Of a stretch of 64,000 nucleotides of DNA, positions 53,665-63,869 are shown one piece after another. The translations under genes and the position numbers were made by a program. Every line of letters begins with the position of its first letter. Position 1 is the first letter of the stretch. Origin of the DNA: Buchnera aphidicola (Rhopalosiphum padi). Lineage in GTDB: Bacteria; Pseudomonadota; Gammaproteobacteria; Enterobacterales; Enterobacteriaceae. The stretch is from assembly GCF_005080845.1 (NCBI RefSeq), contig NZ_CP034858.1, positions 124,001 through 188,000 of the forward strand. Direction: 5' to 3'. The notes under the pieces were generated by a model. It did not search any database. It had not been told where the DNA came from and was given only the letters and a program-made list of their open reading frames with translations.

Positions 53665-55170
53665 ATGTTGCTTTCTCTATTAGTTATAATTCCATTTTTT
53701 AGTGGTATTTTTTCATTTTTTTCTTTTAGATTTCAGAAAAATATTCCTCGTTGGATTGCGTTAATAGGAATGGGATTAACGTTATTAACTATTTTTAAAA
53801 TATGGTTTTTTGAAGATTTTTGTACTTATCAGGTACAAAGTTATCCTCATTCAAGCTATCAATTAATATTTCCTTGGATCTCAAGTCTTGGAATTGAATT
53901 TCATATCTCTGTTGATGGTTTTTCGATTATTATGCTTTTTTTAACTTCATTTTTAGGGATAATATCCATTTTGTGTTCATGGAATGAAATTAAAAAAAAT
54001 GAAGGATTTTTTTATTTAAACATTATGCTTGTTTTAACTGGCACAATCGGTGTTTTTATTGCTTTTGATTTATTTTTATTTTTCTTTTTTTGGGAAATCA
54101 TACTTATTCCAATGTATTTTTTAATTTCATTGTGGGGTCAAGAAAAAGAAGATAAAAAAACTTGTATAAATATTGCTAATAAGTTTTTTATATATGCTCA
54201 AACATCAGGTTTAATAATGTTAGCATCAATTTTATTATTAGTACTAACTTATTATAAAAACAATAATATTTTAACTTTTAATTATGATTTGTTACTTCTT
54301 AAACCAGTTGATCAGAATATAGAATATATTATTATGTTAGGATTTTTTTTGGCGTTTATGATCAAGATGCCAATTGTTCCTTTTCATGGATGGTTGATGG
54401 ATTTTCATGAAAAATCTCCGTATTGCGGTGCTATAGATATAATTGGTACTTTATTAAAAACTGCTCCATATGGTCTTTTGCGTTACAATAAAGTGCTCTT
54501 TCCTCATGCAACAGAACAATTTGCACCTATAGCAATTTTTTTAGGTCTTTTTAGTCTGTTTTATGGAGCTTGGATTGCTTTTTCTCAAGTTAATATTAAG
54601 CGTTTAGTTGCTTACTCGTCTATTTCTCATATGGGATTAATGTTAATTGCTATTTATGGTGGTAACGAAATATCTTTTCAAGGTTTAATTATTCAAATGT
54701 TATCTAATAGCATATCTACTTCTGCTTTATTTATTTTATCAGGTCAAATTTATAAATATCTAAAAACACAAGATATAAGTAAAATGGGAGGATTATGGAC
54801 AAATGTTTATTGGATTCCAGGTTTTTCTTTGTTTTTTGCGTTATCAAATTTAGGTCTTCCAGGAACAGGGAATTTTATTGGTGAATTTTTGATATTATTT
54901 GGCATATTTGAAGAGTATCCATTGATATCTATAGTTGCGACGATAGGTATTGTTTTTTCATCTATTTATTCTTTAAATATGATTCGAAAAATTTATTATG
55001 GTGTGTCTAAAAAAAATTTTCCAAAGTTTTTTTTGAATATAAAAGAATTTTGGATATCAATAATATTAATTTTTGCATTAATTTTTCTAGGTTTAATTCC
55101 TCAAAAAATATTAAATATTTCATTTGAATCTATACATTTTATATATAATTTTTCAAAAAGAATGTACTAA
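53665..55170 (+). CDS. nuoM: NADH-quinone oxidoreductase subunit M
   Basis: This is the second antiporter-like pump subunit (501 residues; E. coli 509). Landmarks are FFFWEIILIPMYFLI, KMPIVPFHGWLMDFHEKSP, KRLVAYSSISHMG and LGLPGTGNFIGEF. The start ATG 53665 matches the E. coli MLL N-terminus. Confidence 0.97.
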   Translation: MLLSLLVIIPFFSGIFSFFSFRFQKNIPRWIALIGMGLTLLTIFKIWFFEDFCTYQVQSYPHSSYQLIFPWISSLGIEFHISVDGFSIIMLFLTSFLGIISILCSWNEIKKNEGFFYLNIMLVLTGTIGVFIAFDLFLFFFFWEIILIPMYFLISLWGQEKEDKKTCINIANKFFIYAQTSGLIMLASILLLVLTYYKNNNILTFNYDLLLLKPVDQNIEYIIMLGFFLAFMIKMPIVPFHGWLMDFHEKSPYCGAIDIIGTLLKTAPYGLLRYNKVLFPHATEQFAPIAIFLGLFSLFYGAWIAFSQVNIKRLVAYSSISHMGLMLIAIYGGNEISFQGLIIQMLSNSISTSALFILSGQIYKYLKTQDISKMGGLWTNVYWIPGFSLFFALSNLGLPGTGNFIGEFLILFGIFEEYPLISIVATIGIVFSSIYSLNMIRKIYYGVSKKNFPKFFLNIKEFWISIILIFALIFLGLIPQKILNISFESIHFIYNFSKRMY

Positions 55171-55201
55171 TTCTATTTTAAAGATAAGGTTATGATTAAT
55201 A

Positions 55202-56662
55202 ATGATAATTAATCTACAAGAATTAATAGCACTTTTACCGTTTTTAGTTTTACTACTAGCTGTAGTAATAGTTATTATATCTATTTCTTATAATCGAAAT
55301 CATTTTTTTGTTGCCTTTTTAAGTGTATTTAGTTTAATAATAAGTCTGTTTTCATTATATTTTTTAATTTCCATAGTACCTATTAATATAACTAGTTTAT
55401 TTCATATTACGAGACGTTCTATTTTATATATAAGTATGATTATAATTTCTAGTATTGCTACATGTGTTTTTGCCTATCCTTGGTTATTAAAATATGCTTT
55501 CAATAAAGAAGAATTTTATTTGTTAACTCTGCTTTCAACATTAGGTGCAATTTTTTTAACTGTTTCTAATCATATGTCATCTGTATTTATTAATATTGAA
55601 TTAATGTCTTTACCAATCTTTGGTTTAATTGCTTATTCTAATTTTCAAAAGTATTCTTTAGAAGCATCTTTAAAATATCTTATTTTATCTGGTGTTTCTT
55701 CCTCTTTTTTATTACTAGGTATTTCATGGGTATATGCTATCTCTGGAGATCTTAGTCTTTTATGTATAAATCAAATTTTTTCTGATTTATCAAATAGCGA
55801 AAAAATGATAGTTTTATTTGGTATCATAATGATATTAATGTCTTTTTTCTTTAAGTTATCTCTAGTTCCTTTTCATTTATGGATAGCTGATATTTATCAA
55901 GGAACTCCTGCATCTGTTTTATCTTTTTTTTCTGTTTCTGGAAAAATTGCAATTTTTAGTGTTTTACTTTATTTTTTTTCATATTTTTCAATTTTTGATC
56001 ACAAAATAATATTTTTAATATTTTCATTGATTAGTTTTTTTTCGATATTATTTGGTAATTTAATGGCTATATTTCAAAATAATATTAAAAGATTCTTTGG
56101 TTATTCATCTATATCACAATTAGGTTATTTATTAATAACATTACTTGTATCAAAAAATGAGTATTTTTTTTCTTTACAAACAAGTGGAATTTTTTTATTT
56201 AATTATTTGTTTATTAACATAGCATATTTTGGTGTTATTAACTTATTTTCCAGTACCTATGACCATGATATAGATTCAATTCATTTATACAAAGGTTTAT
56301 TTTGGTCACAGCCTCTTTTAGCTACTATAGTTACAATTGTATTGTTTTCTTTAGGAGGAATTCCTATAACTTTAGGATTTTTTGGTAAATTTTGTGTTTT
56401 TTCTATTATTATAAAAAATCATTTTTGGGCTCTTGGTTTTTCATTCTTAATTGGCACAATATTAGGTTTATACGGTTATTTAAGATTAATTGTTAATATG
56501 TATTTAAATCCATCAGAAGAATTATTTTTTAATAATATAAAAGTATCTCGTTTTTGGTTATTTACTCCTTCCGGGGTTTTAATATTCATCTCTGGAATAA
56601 TGTTATTGATATTAGGAATATATCCTAATCCATTAATCAATTTGATAAATTTAGCCCAATAA
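55202..56662 (+). CDS. nuoN: NADH-quinone oxidoreductase subunit N
   Basis: This is the third antiporter-like subunit and last gene of the operon (486 residues; E. coli 485). Landmarks are FFKLSLVPFHLWIADIYQG, the channel lysine region, and IKRFFGYSSISQLGY. ATG 55202 is preceded by an out-of-frame ATG at 55192 that reads only six codons. Confidence 0.96.
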   Translation: MIINLQELIALLPFLVLLLAVVIVIISISYNRNHFFVAFLSVFSLIISLFSLYFLISIVPINITSLFHITRRSILYISMIIISSIATCVFAYPWLLKYAFNKEEFYLLTLLSTLGAIFLTVSNHMSSVFINIELMSLPIFGLIAYSNFQKYSLEASLKYLILSGVSSSFLLLGISWVYAISGDLSLLCINQIFSDLSNSEKMIVLFGIIMILMSFFFKLSLVPFHLWIADIYQGTPASVLSFFSVSGKIAIFSVLLYFFSYFSIFDHKIIFLIFSLISFFSILFGNLMAIFQNNIKRFFGYSSISQLGYLLITLLVSKNEYFFSLQTSGIFLFNYLFINIAYFGVINLFSSTYDHDIDSIHLYKGLFWSQPLLATIVTIVLFSLGGIPITLGFFGKFCVFSIIIKNHFWALGFSFLIGTILGLYGYLRLIVNMYLNPSEELFFNNIKVSRFWLFTPSGVLIFISGIMLLILGIYPNPLINLINLAQ

Positions 56663-56730
56663 TTTAAAAATTTAATTTTTTTATATGAAACTAACAATTT
56701 TTATTAAAAAATATAATAAGAATATTTTTA

Positions 56731-57663
56731 ATGATTTTCTTTTTTATCTTGTCATTTTTTTTCTTGATTTTAATCATATTAATGTTCAGTAAACATATTT
56801 TTAAAAATATAAAAAAAATAAGTTTTTTTTTAAAAAATTGCTTTTTTTCTTATTTTTTTCTATTTTTATTATTTGTTTTTACATTTTGGTTTGTACTTTA
56901 TAGTGATAAAGGGATCAAAGTAGCTAATGAAAAAATTATTTGTTTTTTAACCAGTTATTTTTTAGAAATTTTACTTTCAGTTGATAATGTTTTTGCATGG
57001 TTTCTTATCTTTAAATCTTTTAAAATACCACTAATTTATCAAAAAAAAGTTTTGTTATATGGTTTTTTAGGTGCTTTAATTTTACGTTCTATTTTCATTT
57101 TTTCTGGAAGTTTTTTGTTTTCTAAATGTAATTGGATTTTATATTTATTTGGAATATTATTTATATTAACTAGTTTTAAATTTATTTTTTTTTCTAATAT
57201 AGAATCTGATAACAAAGAAAAAAAAACAAAAAAATTATGGATTTATAAAATTTTCAGAGTTGCTGAAAATATTAGTAGCGAAAAGTTTTTTTTAAAGGTG
57301 CAAAAGAAAATATATATTACACCGTTATTCATATCTCTTATTCTTATAGAATTGAGTGATATTGTATTTTCAATAGATAGTATTCCTGCTTCCTTTTCTC
57401 TTACTAACGATTTATTTATTGTTTTTTCTTCAAATTTTTTTGCTGTTTTAGGATTAAGATCTATGTATTTATTTACAACAAATTTTTTAAAAGTTTTTCC
57501 TATAATGAAATATGCTTTGTCACTCGTTTTAATGTTTATCGGATTTAAAATATTGATTGAAAAATTTTTTCCTATTTCAATTTTTTTAACCCTAGCTACT
57601 ATACTGGTAATATTTATTATTACATTTTTAATAAATCTAATTTTTAATTTTAAAAAATATTGA
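56731..57663 (+). CDS. alx: TerC-family membrane protein (Alx-like)
   Basis: This polytopic membrane protein has 310 residues (E. coli Alx 321). Two TerC-type acidic motifs are seen in repeat-like positions, EILLSVDNVFAW and IELSDIVFSIDSIPA, along with VLGLRSMYLF. E. coli Alx exports Mn2+, so metal homeostasis is a reasonable inference. In E. coli alx is far from nuo; here it lies 68 bases after nuoN on the same strand and may be cotranscribed. No riboswitch-like leader is visible in that short gap. Confidence 0.85.
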   Translation: MIFFFILSFFFLILIILMFSKHIFKNIKKISFFLKNCFFSYFFLFLLFVFTFWFVLYSDKGIKVANEKIICFLTSYFLEILLSVDNVFAWFLIFKSFKIPLIYQKKVLLYGFLGALILRSIFIFSGSFLFSKCNWILYLFGILFILTSFKFIFFSNIESDNKEKKTKKLWIYKIFRVAENISSEKFFLKVQKKIYITPLFISLILIELSDIVFSIDSIPASFSLTNDLFIVFSSNFFAVLGLRSMYLFTTNFLKVFPIMKYALSLVLMFIGFKILIEKFFPISIFLTLATILVIFIITFLINLIFNFKKY

Positions 57664-57742
57664 TGATTTTTTAAAAAACCCCAAAATTTTATTTATTTTT
57701 TATAGTAGTTAAAAATATAATTTTTTTTAATAAGTAAAAAAA

Positions 57743-58981
57743 ATGTATAAAAAAAAATATACTTTTTCTATGTGGATTGAATATTTAGAAAAATTTGATA
57801 AAAAAAATAGAAACAATCTTTTTGAATTAAGATTGATTGCAAAAAAATTAGGTTTATTAAATTTAAAATCTTTTTTTTTTACTGTTGGTGGAACTAACGG
57901 AAAAGGAACAACCTGCGCAATGTTAGAAAGATTACTTTTAAATTCAGGTTATAAAGTAGGGTTATATACTTCTCCACATCTTATAAATTATTCTGAGAGA
58001 ATTAGAGTTAATGGATCATATCTCAGTGAAAAAGATCATATTTTTTCTTTTTTAATTATAGATTCTAAAAAAGGCAATATTTCTTTAACTTATTTTGAAT
58101 TTATTACTCTTTCAGCTTTATTTTTATTTAGTCAATATTCTTTAGATATTATAATATTGGAAGTAGGTTTAGGAGGGCGTTTAGACGCTACTAATATTAT
58201 AGATTCGGACTTATCTATTATCACTAATATAGGAATTGATCATACTTCTTTATTAGGAACAGATCGTTTGAGTATTGGTCGTGAAAAATCTGGTATTTTT
58301 AGAGAAGGAAAAATCGCAGTTATTGGAGAAAAAAATATTCCAAGTTCTGTTAATGAAATAGCTAGAGAAAAAAAAACAATTTTAAAAAAAATTGATGTAG
58401 ACTGGTTTTGGAGAAAAAAAAATATTGATTCATGGGAATTTATTCATTCAAATATTCAATTGTATGATCTTCCTATTTCTCAAATACCATTACCTAATAC
58501 AGCTATTGCTCTATCATCTTTATTTTATTCTGGATTGAAAATTAATTTAAATATCTTAAGAGCTACTATTTCTAAAGTTCAATTATCTGGTAGATTTCAA
58601 ACGATTTCCAATTCCCCCCGAATTATTCTTGATGTTGCTCATAATGTTAATGCTGCTTTATATCTTTCAGAAAAAATTGATGAAATAGATATAAAAGGGA
58701 AAATATATGCTATTTTTGGAATTTTAAAAGATAAAGATGTTACAGGAATTATTCAAGTTTTACAAAAAAAAATTGACTATTGGTATGCTTTAAGTTTAAA
58801 AACAAATCGTAGTGCTAGTATCAATTATTTAAAAAAAAAAATACCTTTTCACAATGCGTTTTTTTTTAAAAATATTGATGATGCTTGGTTGGCTCTCAAA
58901 GACGTCATAACTAAAAAAGATATTGTTTTAGTTTTTGGTTCTTTTTTTACTGTTTCTGAATTTATGTCTATAAAAAGATAA
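57743..58981 (+). CDS. folC: Folylpolyglutamate/dihydrofolate synthase
   Basis: FolC joins glutamate to dihydropteroate and extends folate polyglutamates. It has 412 residues (E. coli 422). The P-loop is GGTNGKGTT (49-57), and conserved blocks are SPHLINYSERIRV, EVGLGGRLDATN, GIDHTSLLG and LDVAHNVNA. It is next to cvpA as in E. coli, with dedD lost from between them. Confidence 0.97.
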   Translation: MYKKKYTFSMWIEYLEKFDKKNRNNLFELRLIAKKLGLLNLKSFFFTVGGTNGKGTTCAMLERLLLNSGYKVGLYTSPHLINYSERIRVNGSYLSEKDHIFSFLIIDSKKGNISLTYFEFITLSALFLFSQYSLDIIILEVGLGGRLDATNIIDSDLSIITNIGIDHTSLLGTDRLSIGREKSGIFREGKIAVIGEKNIPSSVNEIAREKKTILKKIDVDWFWRKKNIDSWEFIHSNIQLYDLPISQIPLPNTAIALSSLFYSGLKINLNILRATISKVQLSGRFQTISNSPRIILDVAHNVNAALYLSEKIDEIDIKGKIYAIFGILKDKDVTGIIQVLQKKIDYWYALSLKTNRSASINYLKKKIPFHNAFFFKNIDDAWLALKDVITKKDIVLVFGSFFTVSEFMSIKR

Positions 58982-59025
58982 AAAGATTAATATTATATTA
59001 AAAATATAATTTTGGAAAAAAAATT

Positions 59026-59486
59026 ATGACTTTTATAGACTATGTTGTTCTTTTTATTATTTTTATTTCTGTTTTTTTTGGATTATTTCGTGGTTTTGTT
59101 CAAGAATTAATTTCTTTCTTTCTTTTATTTTTTAGTATTTATTTTTTTAGTAATTATTATTATTTTAGTTCTTTTTATTTAAAAAAATCAAAATTTTTTG
59201 TTAAAAACGATTTTTTTTTATTATTATAATTTTTTTTATATTTTATATTTTAAATATTATTTTAAATTTTTTTTTAAAAAAAGTATTTGTAAAAATTGGA
59301 TTATCATATTTAAATATTGCTTTAGGAGGTGTATTTGGTTTATTTCGTGGAATTATATTAGTTTTTTTTCTTCTTTTTTTTGTTTTTTATTTTAACAACT
59401 TACTTTGTTTGGATTATTTAAATCATTCTTTATTAATCAAATTTTTATTGCATGTAAAAGATTATTTTTCCTTGAATTTCTGGTAA
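59026..59486 (+). CDS. cvpA: CvpA-family membrane protein, out of frame at a T9 tract
   Basis: CvpA is a four-helix inner-membrane protein; in E. coli it is needed for colicin V export and sits before purF. The first 61-62 residues (IDYVVLFIIF...LFRGFVQELISF) match, then the frame stops at 59229 just past nine T (59211-59219). One extra T restores a frame that continues through KIGLSYLNIALGGVFGLFRGII to a stop at 59486, giving 153 residues (E. coli 162). As the distal half is still recognisable, the gene may be rescued by slippage or be a very recent pseudogene. Confidence 0.75.
59211..59219 (+). repeat. T9 homopolymer causing the cvpA frameshift
   Basis: Nine T follow the AACGA bases and lead to TAA four codons later; ten T would join the two conserved halves. 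Confidence 0.8.
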
Positions 59487-59507
59487 TTTTTATAATTTTT
59501 TAAAATA

Positions 59508-59541
59508 CTAAGCACATTAATAAAAAATATAGTGTGCTTAG
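59508..59541. terminator. Terminator-like hairpin between cvpA and prs
   Basis: A perfect 9-base stem, CTAAGCACA / TGTGCTTAG, with a 16-base AT-only loop lies between the convergent cvpA and prs. T-rich sequence follows on both strands, but without a continuous run. Confidence 0.6.
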
Positions 59542-59569
59542 AATTATTAGAGTTAGTTTTAAAAAATTT

Positions 59570-60517
59570 TTAATGTTCAAACATAGCAGAAATAGATTCT
59601 TCATTACTAATTCGTCTTATAGCTTCTGCTAGCATACCTGCTAACGTTAAAGTTCTTACATTTGGTAATAATCTAATTTTTTCTTGTAAAGGAATAGTAT
59701 CACATACAACCACTTCATCAATAACAGATTTTTTTAAATTTTCTGAAGCTTGTCCAGAAAAAATAGGATGTGTCGCATATGCAAACACTCTTTTAGCTCC
59801 TCTTTCTTTAAGTGCTTCAGCTGCTTTACAAAGTGTTCCTCCTGTATCAATCATATCATCAACTAAAATACAATCTCTATTTGCTACATCGCCTATGATA
59901 TGCATGATTTGAGAAATATTAGGACGAGGTCTTCTTTTATCTATAATGGCCATATCGGTATCATAAAGAAGTTTAGCAATAGCTCGAGCTCTTACTACTC
60001 CACCGATATCTGGTGAAACAACAATTGGATTTTTTAGTTCTCTTTGCAACATATCTTCTAAAAGAATCAAACTACCAAAAACATTGTCTACAGGTACATC
60101 GAAAAAACCTTGTATTTGTTCTGCATGAAGATCTACTGTTAATACTCGATCAACTCCAATACTAGATAAAAAATCAGCTACTACTTTGGCTGTAATTGGA
60201 ACACGTGCTGATCTTACACGACGATCTTGACGAGAATATCCAAAATAAGGAATAACGGCTGTAATTCTACCAGCTGATGCTCTTCTTAATGCATCTACCA
60301 TCACAACTAATTCCATAATATTATCATTAGTAGGTGAGCAAGTAGATTGAATTATAAAAACATCACTACCTCTAACATTTTCATTTATTTGAACACTAAT
60401 TTCACCATCGCTAAATCTACCTACAGCTGCGTTTCCTAAATTCATATAAAGTCGATGTGCAATAAATTTTGCTAATTTTGGAATGGAGTTTCCAGCAAAT
60501 AATTTCATATCTGGCAT
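59570..60517 (-). CDS. prs: Ribose-phosphate pyrophosphokinase (PRPP synthetase)
   Basis: Prs makes PRPP from ribose 5-phosphate and ATP for nucleotides, histidine and tryptophan. It has 315 residues, as in E. coli, and very high conservation: [18 protein letters not shown], the [11 protein letters not shown] metal-site segment, the flexible-loop [16 protein letters not shown], and the PRPP motif [14 protein letters not shown]. It is 73 bases downstream of ispE. Confidence 0.98.
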   Translation of the reverse strand: MPDMKLFAGNSIPKLAKFIAHRLYMNLGNAAVGRFSDGEISVQINENVRGSDVFIIQSTCSPTNDNIMELVVMVDALRRASAGRITAVIPYFGYSRQDRRVRSARVPITAKVVADFLSSIGVDRVLTVDLHAEQIQGFFDVPVDNVFGSLILLEDMLQRELKNPIVVSPDIGGVVRARAIAKLLYDTDMAIIDKRRPRPNISQIMHIIGDVANRDCILVDDMIDTGGTLCKAAEALKERGAKRVFAYATHPIFSGQASENLKKSVIDEVVVCDTIPLQEKIRLLPNVRTLTLAGMLAEAIRRISNEESISAMFEH

Positions 60518-60590
60518 AAAAAAACCTTGTTTTTTTTATTTAAAAGTTTATTTTTTGAATTATTTAAACATTAAGATAATCTAGTCTTTT

Positions 60591-61466
60591 TTAAAAAAAC
60601 TGCATATTTTTTTTATAAAAAGCACGATGCAATGGTGAAATATTAACACTTTTTGTAATAAATCCTTGAACGTTATAAGGAAGTAGAGAATATATTTTTT
60701 GTGCAGATTTTTCGTCGTTAAATTCAGCAAAAACACAAGATCCTGTTCCAGTAATACGTGAAGGTGCATAAAGTGATAACATAGAAATTAATTTTTTTAT
60801 TTTCTTATTTTTTTTTTTAACTGTGTTCTCAAAATCGTTGTAGAACTGTGATGATAATAAAAAATCAATTGATTTTTTTGTTGTGTTTTTTTTAATAGAA
60901 TAGCTAGAAAATATATCTTTTGTTAATATTGGGAGATTAGGATAAACAATTAAGTACCATTTCTCTTGTCTATTAATAGGATGTAAAATTTCTCCTATTC
61001 CTTCAACAATTGTTGTATTTCCCATGATAAAAGCCGGTATATCTGAACCTATTTTTAAACTTAATGTAGCTAGTTCTTTTAAGGTAAATTTTATTTTCCA
61101 TAAACTATTTAGTACAATTAATGTGGTTGCAGCATTAGACGAACCACCTCCTAATCCACTTCCAATGGGTATTTTTTTATTTAAAAAAATTTTTGCTCCA
61201 AAATTAGAAGTTTTTTTTCTTCCATAATATAACGCTTTTTCTTTTAATAATTCAGCTGCAGTAATTATGCTATTTTTTATATTTAAAAGAGAATTATTTC
61301 CAGTAAATAATTCAATAGTACCTTTTTTATTTGGTATAATTTTTAACGTATCACCATAATTAAGAAATTGAAATAAACTTTGTATATAATGATATCCATC
61401 TGAACGAACACCAGTTACATAAAGAAATAAATTAATTTTTGCAGGAGATGGCCATGTATGTATCAT
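60591..61466 (-). CDS. ispE: 4-diphosphocytidyl-2-C-methyl-D-erythritol kinase
   Basis: This GHMP kinase acts in the MEP isoprenoid pathway and complements ispH in the same window. It has 291 residues (E. coli 283). The substrate loop starts WPSPAKINLFLYV, the ATP-binding glycine loop is PIGSGLGGGSSNAATTL, and the C-terminal motif is RITGTGSCVFAEF. lolB, next to it in E. coli, is missing. Confidence 0.96.
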   Translation of the reverse strand: MIHTWPSPAKINLFLYVTGVRSDGYHYIQSLFQFLNYGDTLKIIPNKKGTIELFTGNNSLLNIKNSIITAAELLKEKALYYGRKKTSNFGAKIFLNKKIPIGSGLGGGSSNAATTLIVLNSLWKIKFTLKELATLSLKIGSDIPAFIMGNTTIVEGIGEILHPINRQEKWYLIVYPNLPILTKDIFSSYSIKKNTTKKSIDFLLSSQFYNDFENTVKKKNKKIKKLISMLSLYAPSRITGTGSCVFAEFNDEKSAQKIYSLLPYNVQGFITKSVNISPLHRAFYKKNMQFF

Positions 61467-61795
61467 TTTAATATTTATATCTTAAAATAATTATTTTTAT
61501 ATTGATGTTGGTTAAAATTATACTGAAAAATGTTAAAAATGATATAATCATTTTAGTTGAAAACGTTTTATTTTTGTTTTTCTTGAAATTATATTAAAAA
61601 TATCTCTTTTTTACTAAGACATTTAATTTAAAATTATTCTGATATATTTTTTTAAAAAAAATAGTTATTTGTTAAAAATTATATTAAACATACATAATGC
61701 TTCTATTTTTAATATGTAAAATTAATATTTCTTATTTTTTTGTTTTCAATAAATAAAATTATTTATAAGATAGATTATAAACAGGATAATATTTT
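61467..61795. other. 329-base divergent gap between ispE and prfA
   Basis: No gene, tRNA or strong hairpin is visible. In E. coli lolB and hemA occupy this interval; I cannot recognise remnants of either. It must contain promoters for both directions. Confidence 0.6.
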
Positions 61796-62881
61796 ATGAA
61801 TTCATCTATTTTTAATAAATTAAAATCTTTAAGAAATCGTTACGAAGAAATTGAAATTATGCTTTCTCAGAAAGATACTATATCAAATCAAGAAAATTTT
61901 AAGAATTTATCTAAAGAATACTTGAAAATTTCTGAAATTGTTAAAAATTTTATTAAATGGGAAAAATTAGAAAGTGATATTAAAAACATTAATTCATTAT
62001 GCAATGATATAGAAATGCACGATGTAGCTGAAGAAGAACTTTTTATAGTTAAAAAACAAAAAAAAAAATTAGAAGATAATATCAAAATATTGTTATTACC
62101 TACAGATCCTAATGATCAGCATAGTTGTTTTATTGAAATTAGAGCCGCAACAGGAGGAGATGAGTCTTCAATTTTTGCTGGAGAATTATTTAGAATGTAT
62201 ACACGTTATGCTGAAAATTGTATGTGGAAAACAGAAATAATGAGCTCAAGTGAGAACGAGAGAGGAGGATTTAAAGAAATAATAGCTAAAATTACAGGAA
62301 AAGGTGCATGTGGTCGTTTAAAATTTGAATCTGGAGGACATCGTGTTCAAAGAGTTCCTGAAACAGAATCTCAAGGAAGAATTCATACATCAACTTGTAC
62401 TGTAGCAATTATGCCTGTTAGGCCTAAGACTGAAAAAGAAGAAATTAAATCTTCTGATTTAAAAATTGATACTTTTCGTTCTTCTGGAGCTGGTGGTCAA
62501 CATGTGAATACTACTGATTCTGCCATTCGAATCACCCACATTCCTACTGGACATGTAGTAGAATGCCAAGATGAAAGATCACAACATAAAAACAAAGCTA
62601 AAGCTTTATCTATTTTATCTGCTCGTGTGTACGCTGATAAATTAGAAAAAAATCAAAAAGAAAATTCATCTATGAGACGAATTTTATTGGGAACTGGTGA
62701 AAGATCAGATAGAAATAGAACATATAATTTTGCTCAGAATAGAATTACGGATCATAGAATTAATCTTACTATATATAAACTAGATGAAGTTTTGCAAGGA
62801 AAATTAGATTTACTTATCAATCCAATAATGCGAGAGTATCAAGCAGACATGCTTGCTTCTTTATCTCAATTTAAATTATGA
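61796..62881 (+). CDS. prfA: Peptide chain release factor 1
   Basis: RF1 terminates translation at UAA and UAG. It has 361 residues (E. coli 360). The stop-codon tripeptide is PET (E. coli PAT) in [10 protein letters not shown], and the catalytic GGQ is in [14 protein letters not shown] coiled N-terminal domain (about 1-100) is lysine-rich. It overlaps prmC, which encodes its methylase, by four bases. Confidence 0.98.
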   Translation: MNSSIFNKLKSLRNRYEEIEIMLSQKDTISNQENFKNLSKEYLKISEIVKNFIKWEKLESDIKNINSLCNDIEMHDVAEEELFIVKKQKKKLEDNIKILLLPTDPNDQHSCFIEIRAATGGDESSIFAGELFRMYTRYAENCMWKTEIMSSSENERGGFKEIIAKITGKGACGRLKFESGGHRVQRVPETESQGRIHTSTCTVAIMPVRPKTEKEEIKSSDLKIDTFRSSGAGGQHVNTTDSAIRITHIPTGHVVECQDERSQHKNKAKALSILSARVYADKLEKNQKENSSMRRILLGTGERSDRNRTYNFAQNRITDHRINLTIYKLDEVLQGKLDLLINPIMREYQADMLASLSQFKL

Positions 62882-63708
62882 ATATACACTACTGGTTAAA
62901 AAAAGCAATTAAAGTACTATCTCATTTTGACAATCCTCGATACGAAGCTGAGATTTTATTAAGTCATGTTTTAAAACGTACACGTATTTCAATTATAATT
63001 GATGATACAATTACATTAAGTAAAGAACAATATAAAAAATTAAATAATTTTGTTTATCGAAGGTCGCTAGGTGAACCTATAGCTTATATAATAGGAAAAA
63101 AAGAATTTTGGTCTTTATCTTTGTGTGTTTCATATACAACGCTTATTCCTAGACCAGACACTGAAATTTTAGTAGAAAAAATATTATCTAAAACTAATAA
63201 AAGTTTAAAATATATCCTTGATTTAGGTACAGGCTCTGGAGCAATTGCTTTAGCTTTAGCTAGTATTTGTTCTAATTGGGACGTTACTGGTGTTGATAAT
63301 TCAAATGCAGCCCTTAAAATAGCTAAGATGAATGCATTAAAATTTAATTTGAAAAATGTAAAATTTTTTTATAGTGACTGGTTTTCTCATATAAATAAAA
63401 AATTTCATATTATTGTAAGCAATCCTCCATATATTGGCATAAAAGAAATAAAGTTACTTAAAAAAGATCTTTTTTATGAACCATTTAATGCATTAATATC
63501 AAAAAAAGATGGATTATTAGATATTGAATTGATTATAAAAAAATCTAGTCAATATCTACTAGATAAAGGTTGGTTGTTGATCGAACATGGATGGAAACAA
63601 AAATTGAAGGTACAGTATTTATTTAAAAAAAATAATTTTTTTTACATAGAATCTTTTAAAGATTATGGAGGTAATGATCGAATTACTCTTGGTCAAAAAA
63701 AACAATAA
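62878..63708 (+). CDS. prmC: Release factor glutamine methyltransferase
   Basis: PrmC methylates the glutamine of the GGQ motif in RF1 and RF2. It has 276 residues (E. coli 277). The SAM loop is [16 protein letters not shown], and the substrate motif is NPPYIG. The N-terminal helical domain ends [14 protein letters not shown]. It is coupled to prfA by the ATGA overlap. Confidence 0.97.
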   Translation: MNIHYWLKKAIKVLSHFDNPRYEAEILLSHVLKRTRISIIIDDTITLSKEQYKKLNNFVYRRSLGEPIAYIIGKKEFWSLSLCVSYTTLIPRPDTEILVEKILSKTNKSLKYILDLGTGSGAIALALASICSNWDVTGVDNSNAALKIAKMNALKFNLKNVKFFYSDWFSHINKKFHIIVSNPPYIGIKEIKLLKKDLFYEPFNALISKKDGLLDIELIIKKSSQYLLDKGWLLIEHGWKQKLKVQYLFKKNNFFYIESFKDYGGNDRITLGQKKQ

Positions 63709-63869
63709 ATTTATTAAAATAATATTTTTAATAAAATGATTTAGTATTTTTTATATGTGAAAAAAATCGAAAATATAATTTTACATTATCATAAAATATA
63801 TATTAATATATATCTACCTATAAATTTTAAATTTTTTATTATCTAAAAAATGTTGCTATAACTAATAAT

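Noticed and set aside
59198-59395. Third open frame across the middle of cvpA
   Set aside because: It reads Phe, Ile and Tyr codons by composition and does not match CvpA; the conserved distal half is in a different frame.
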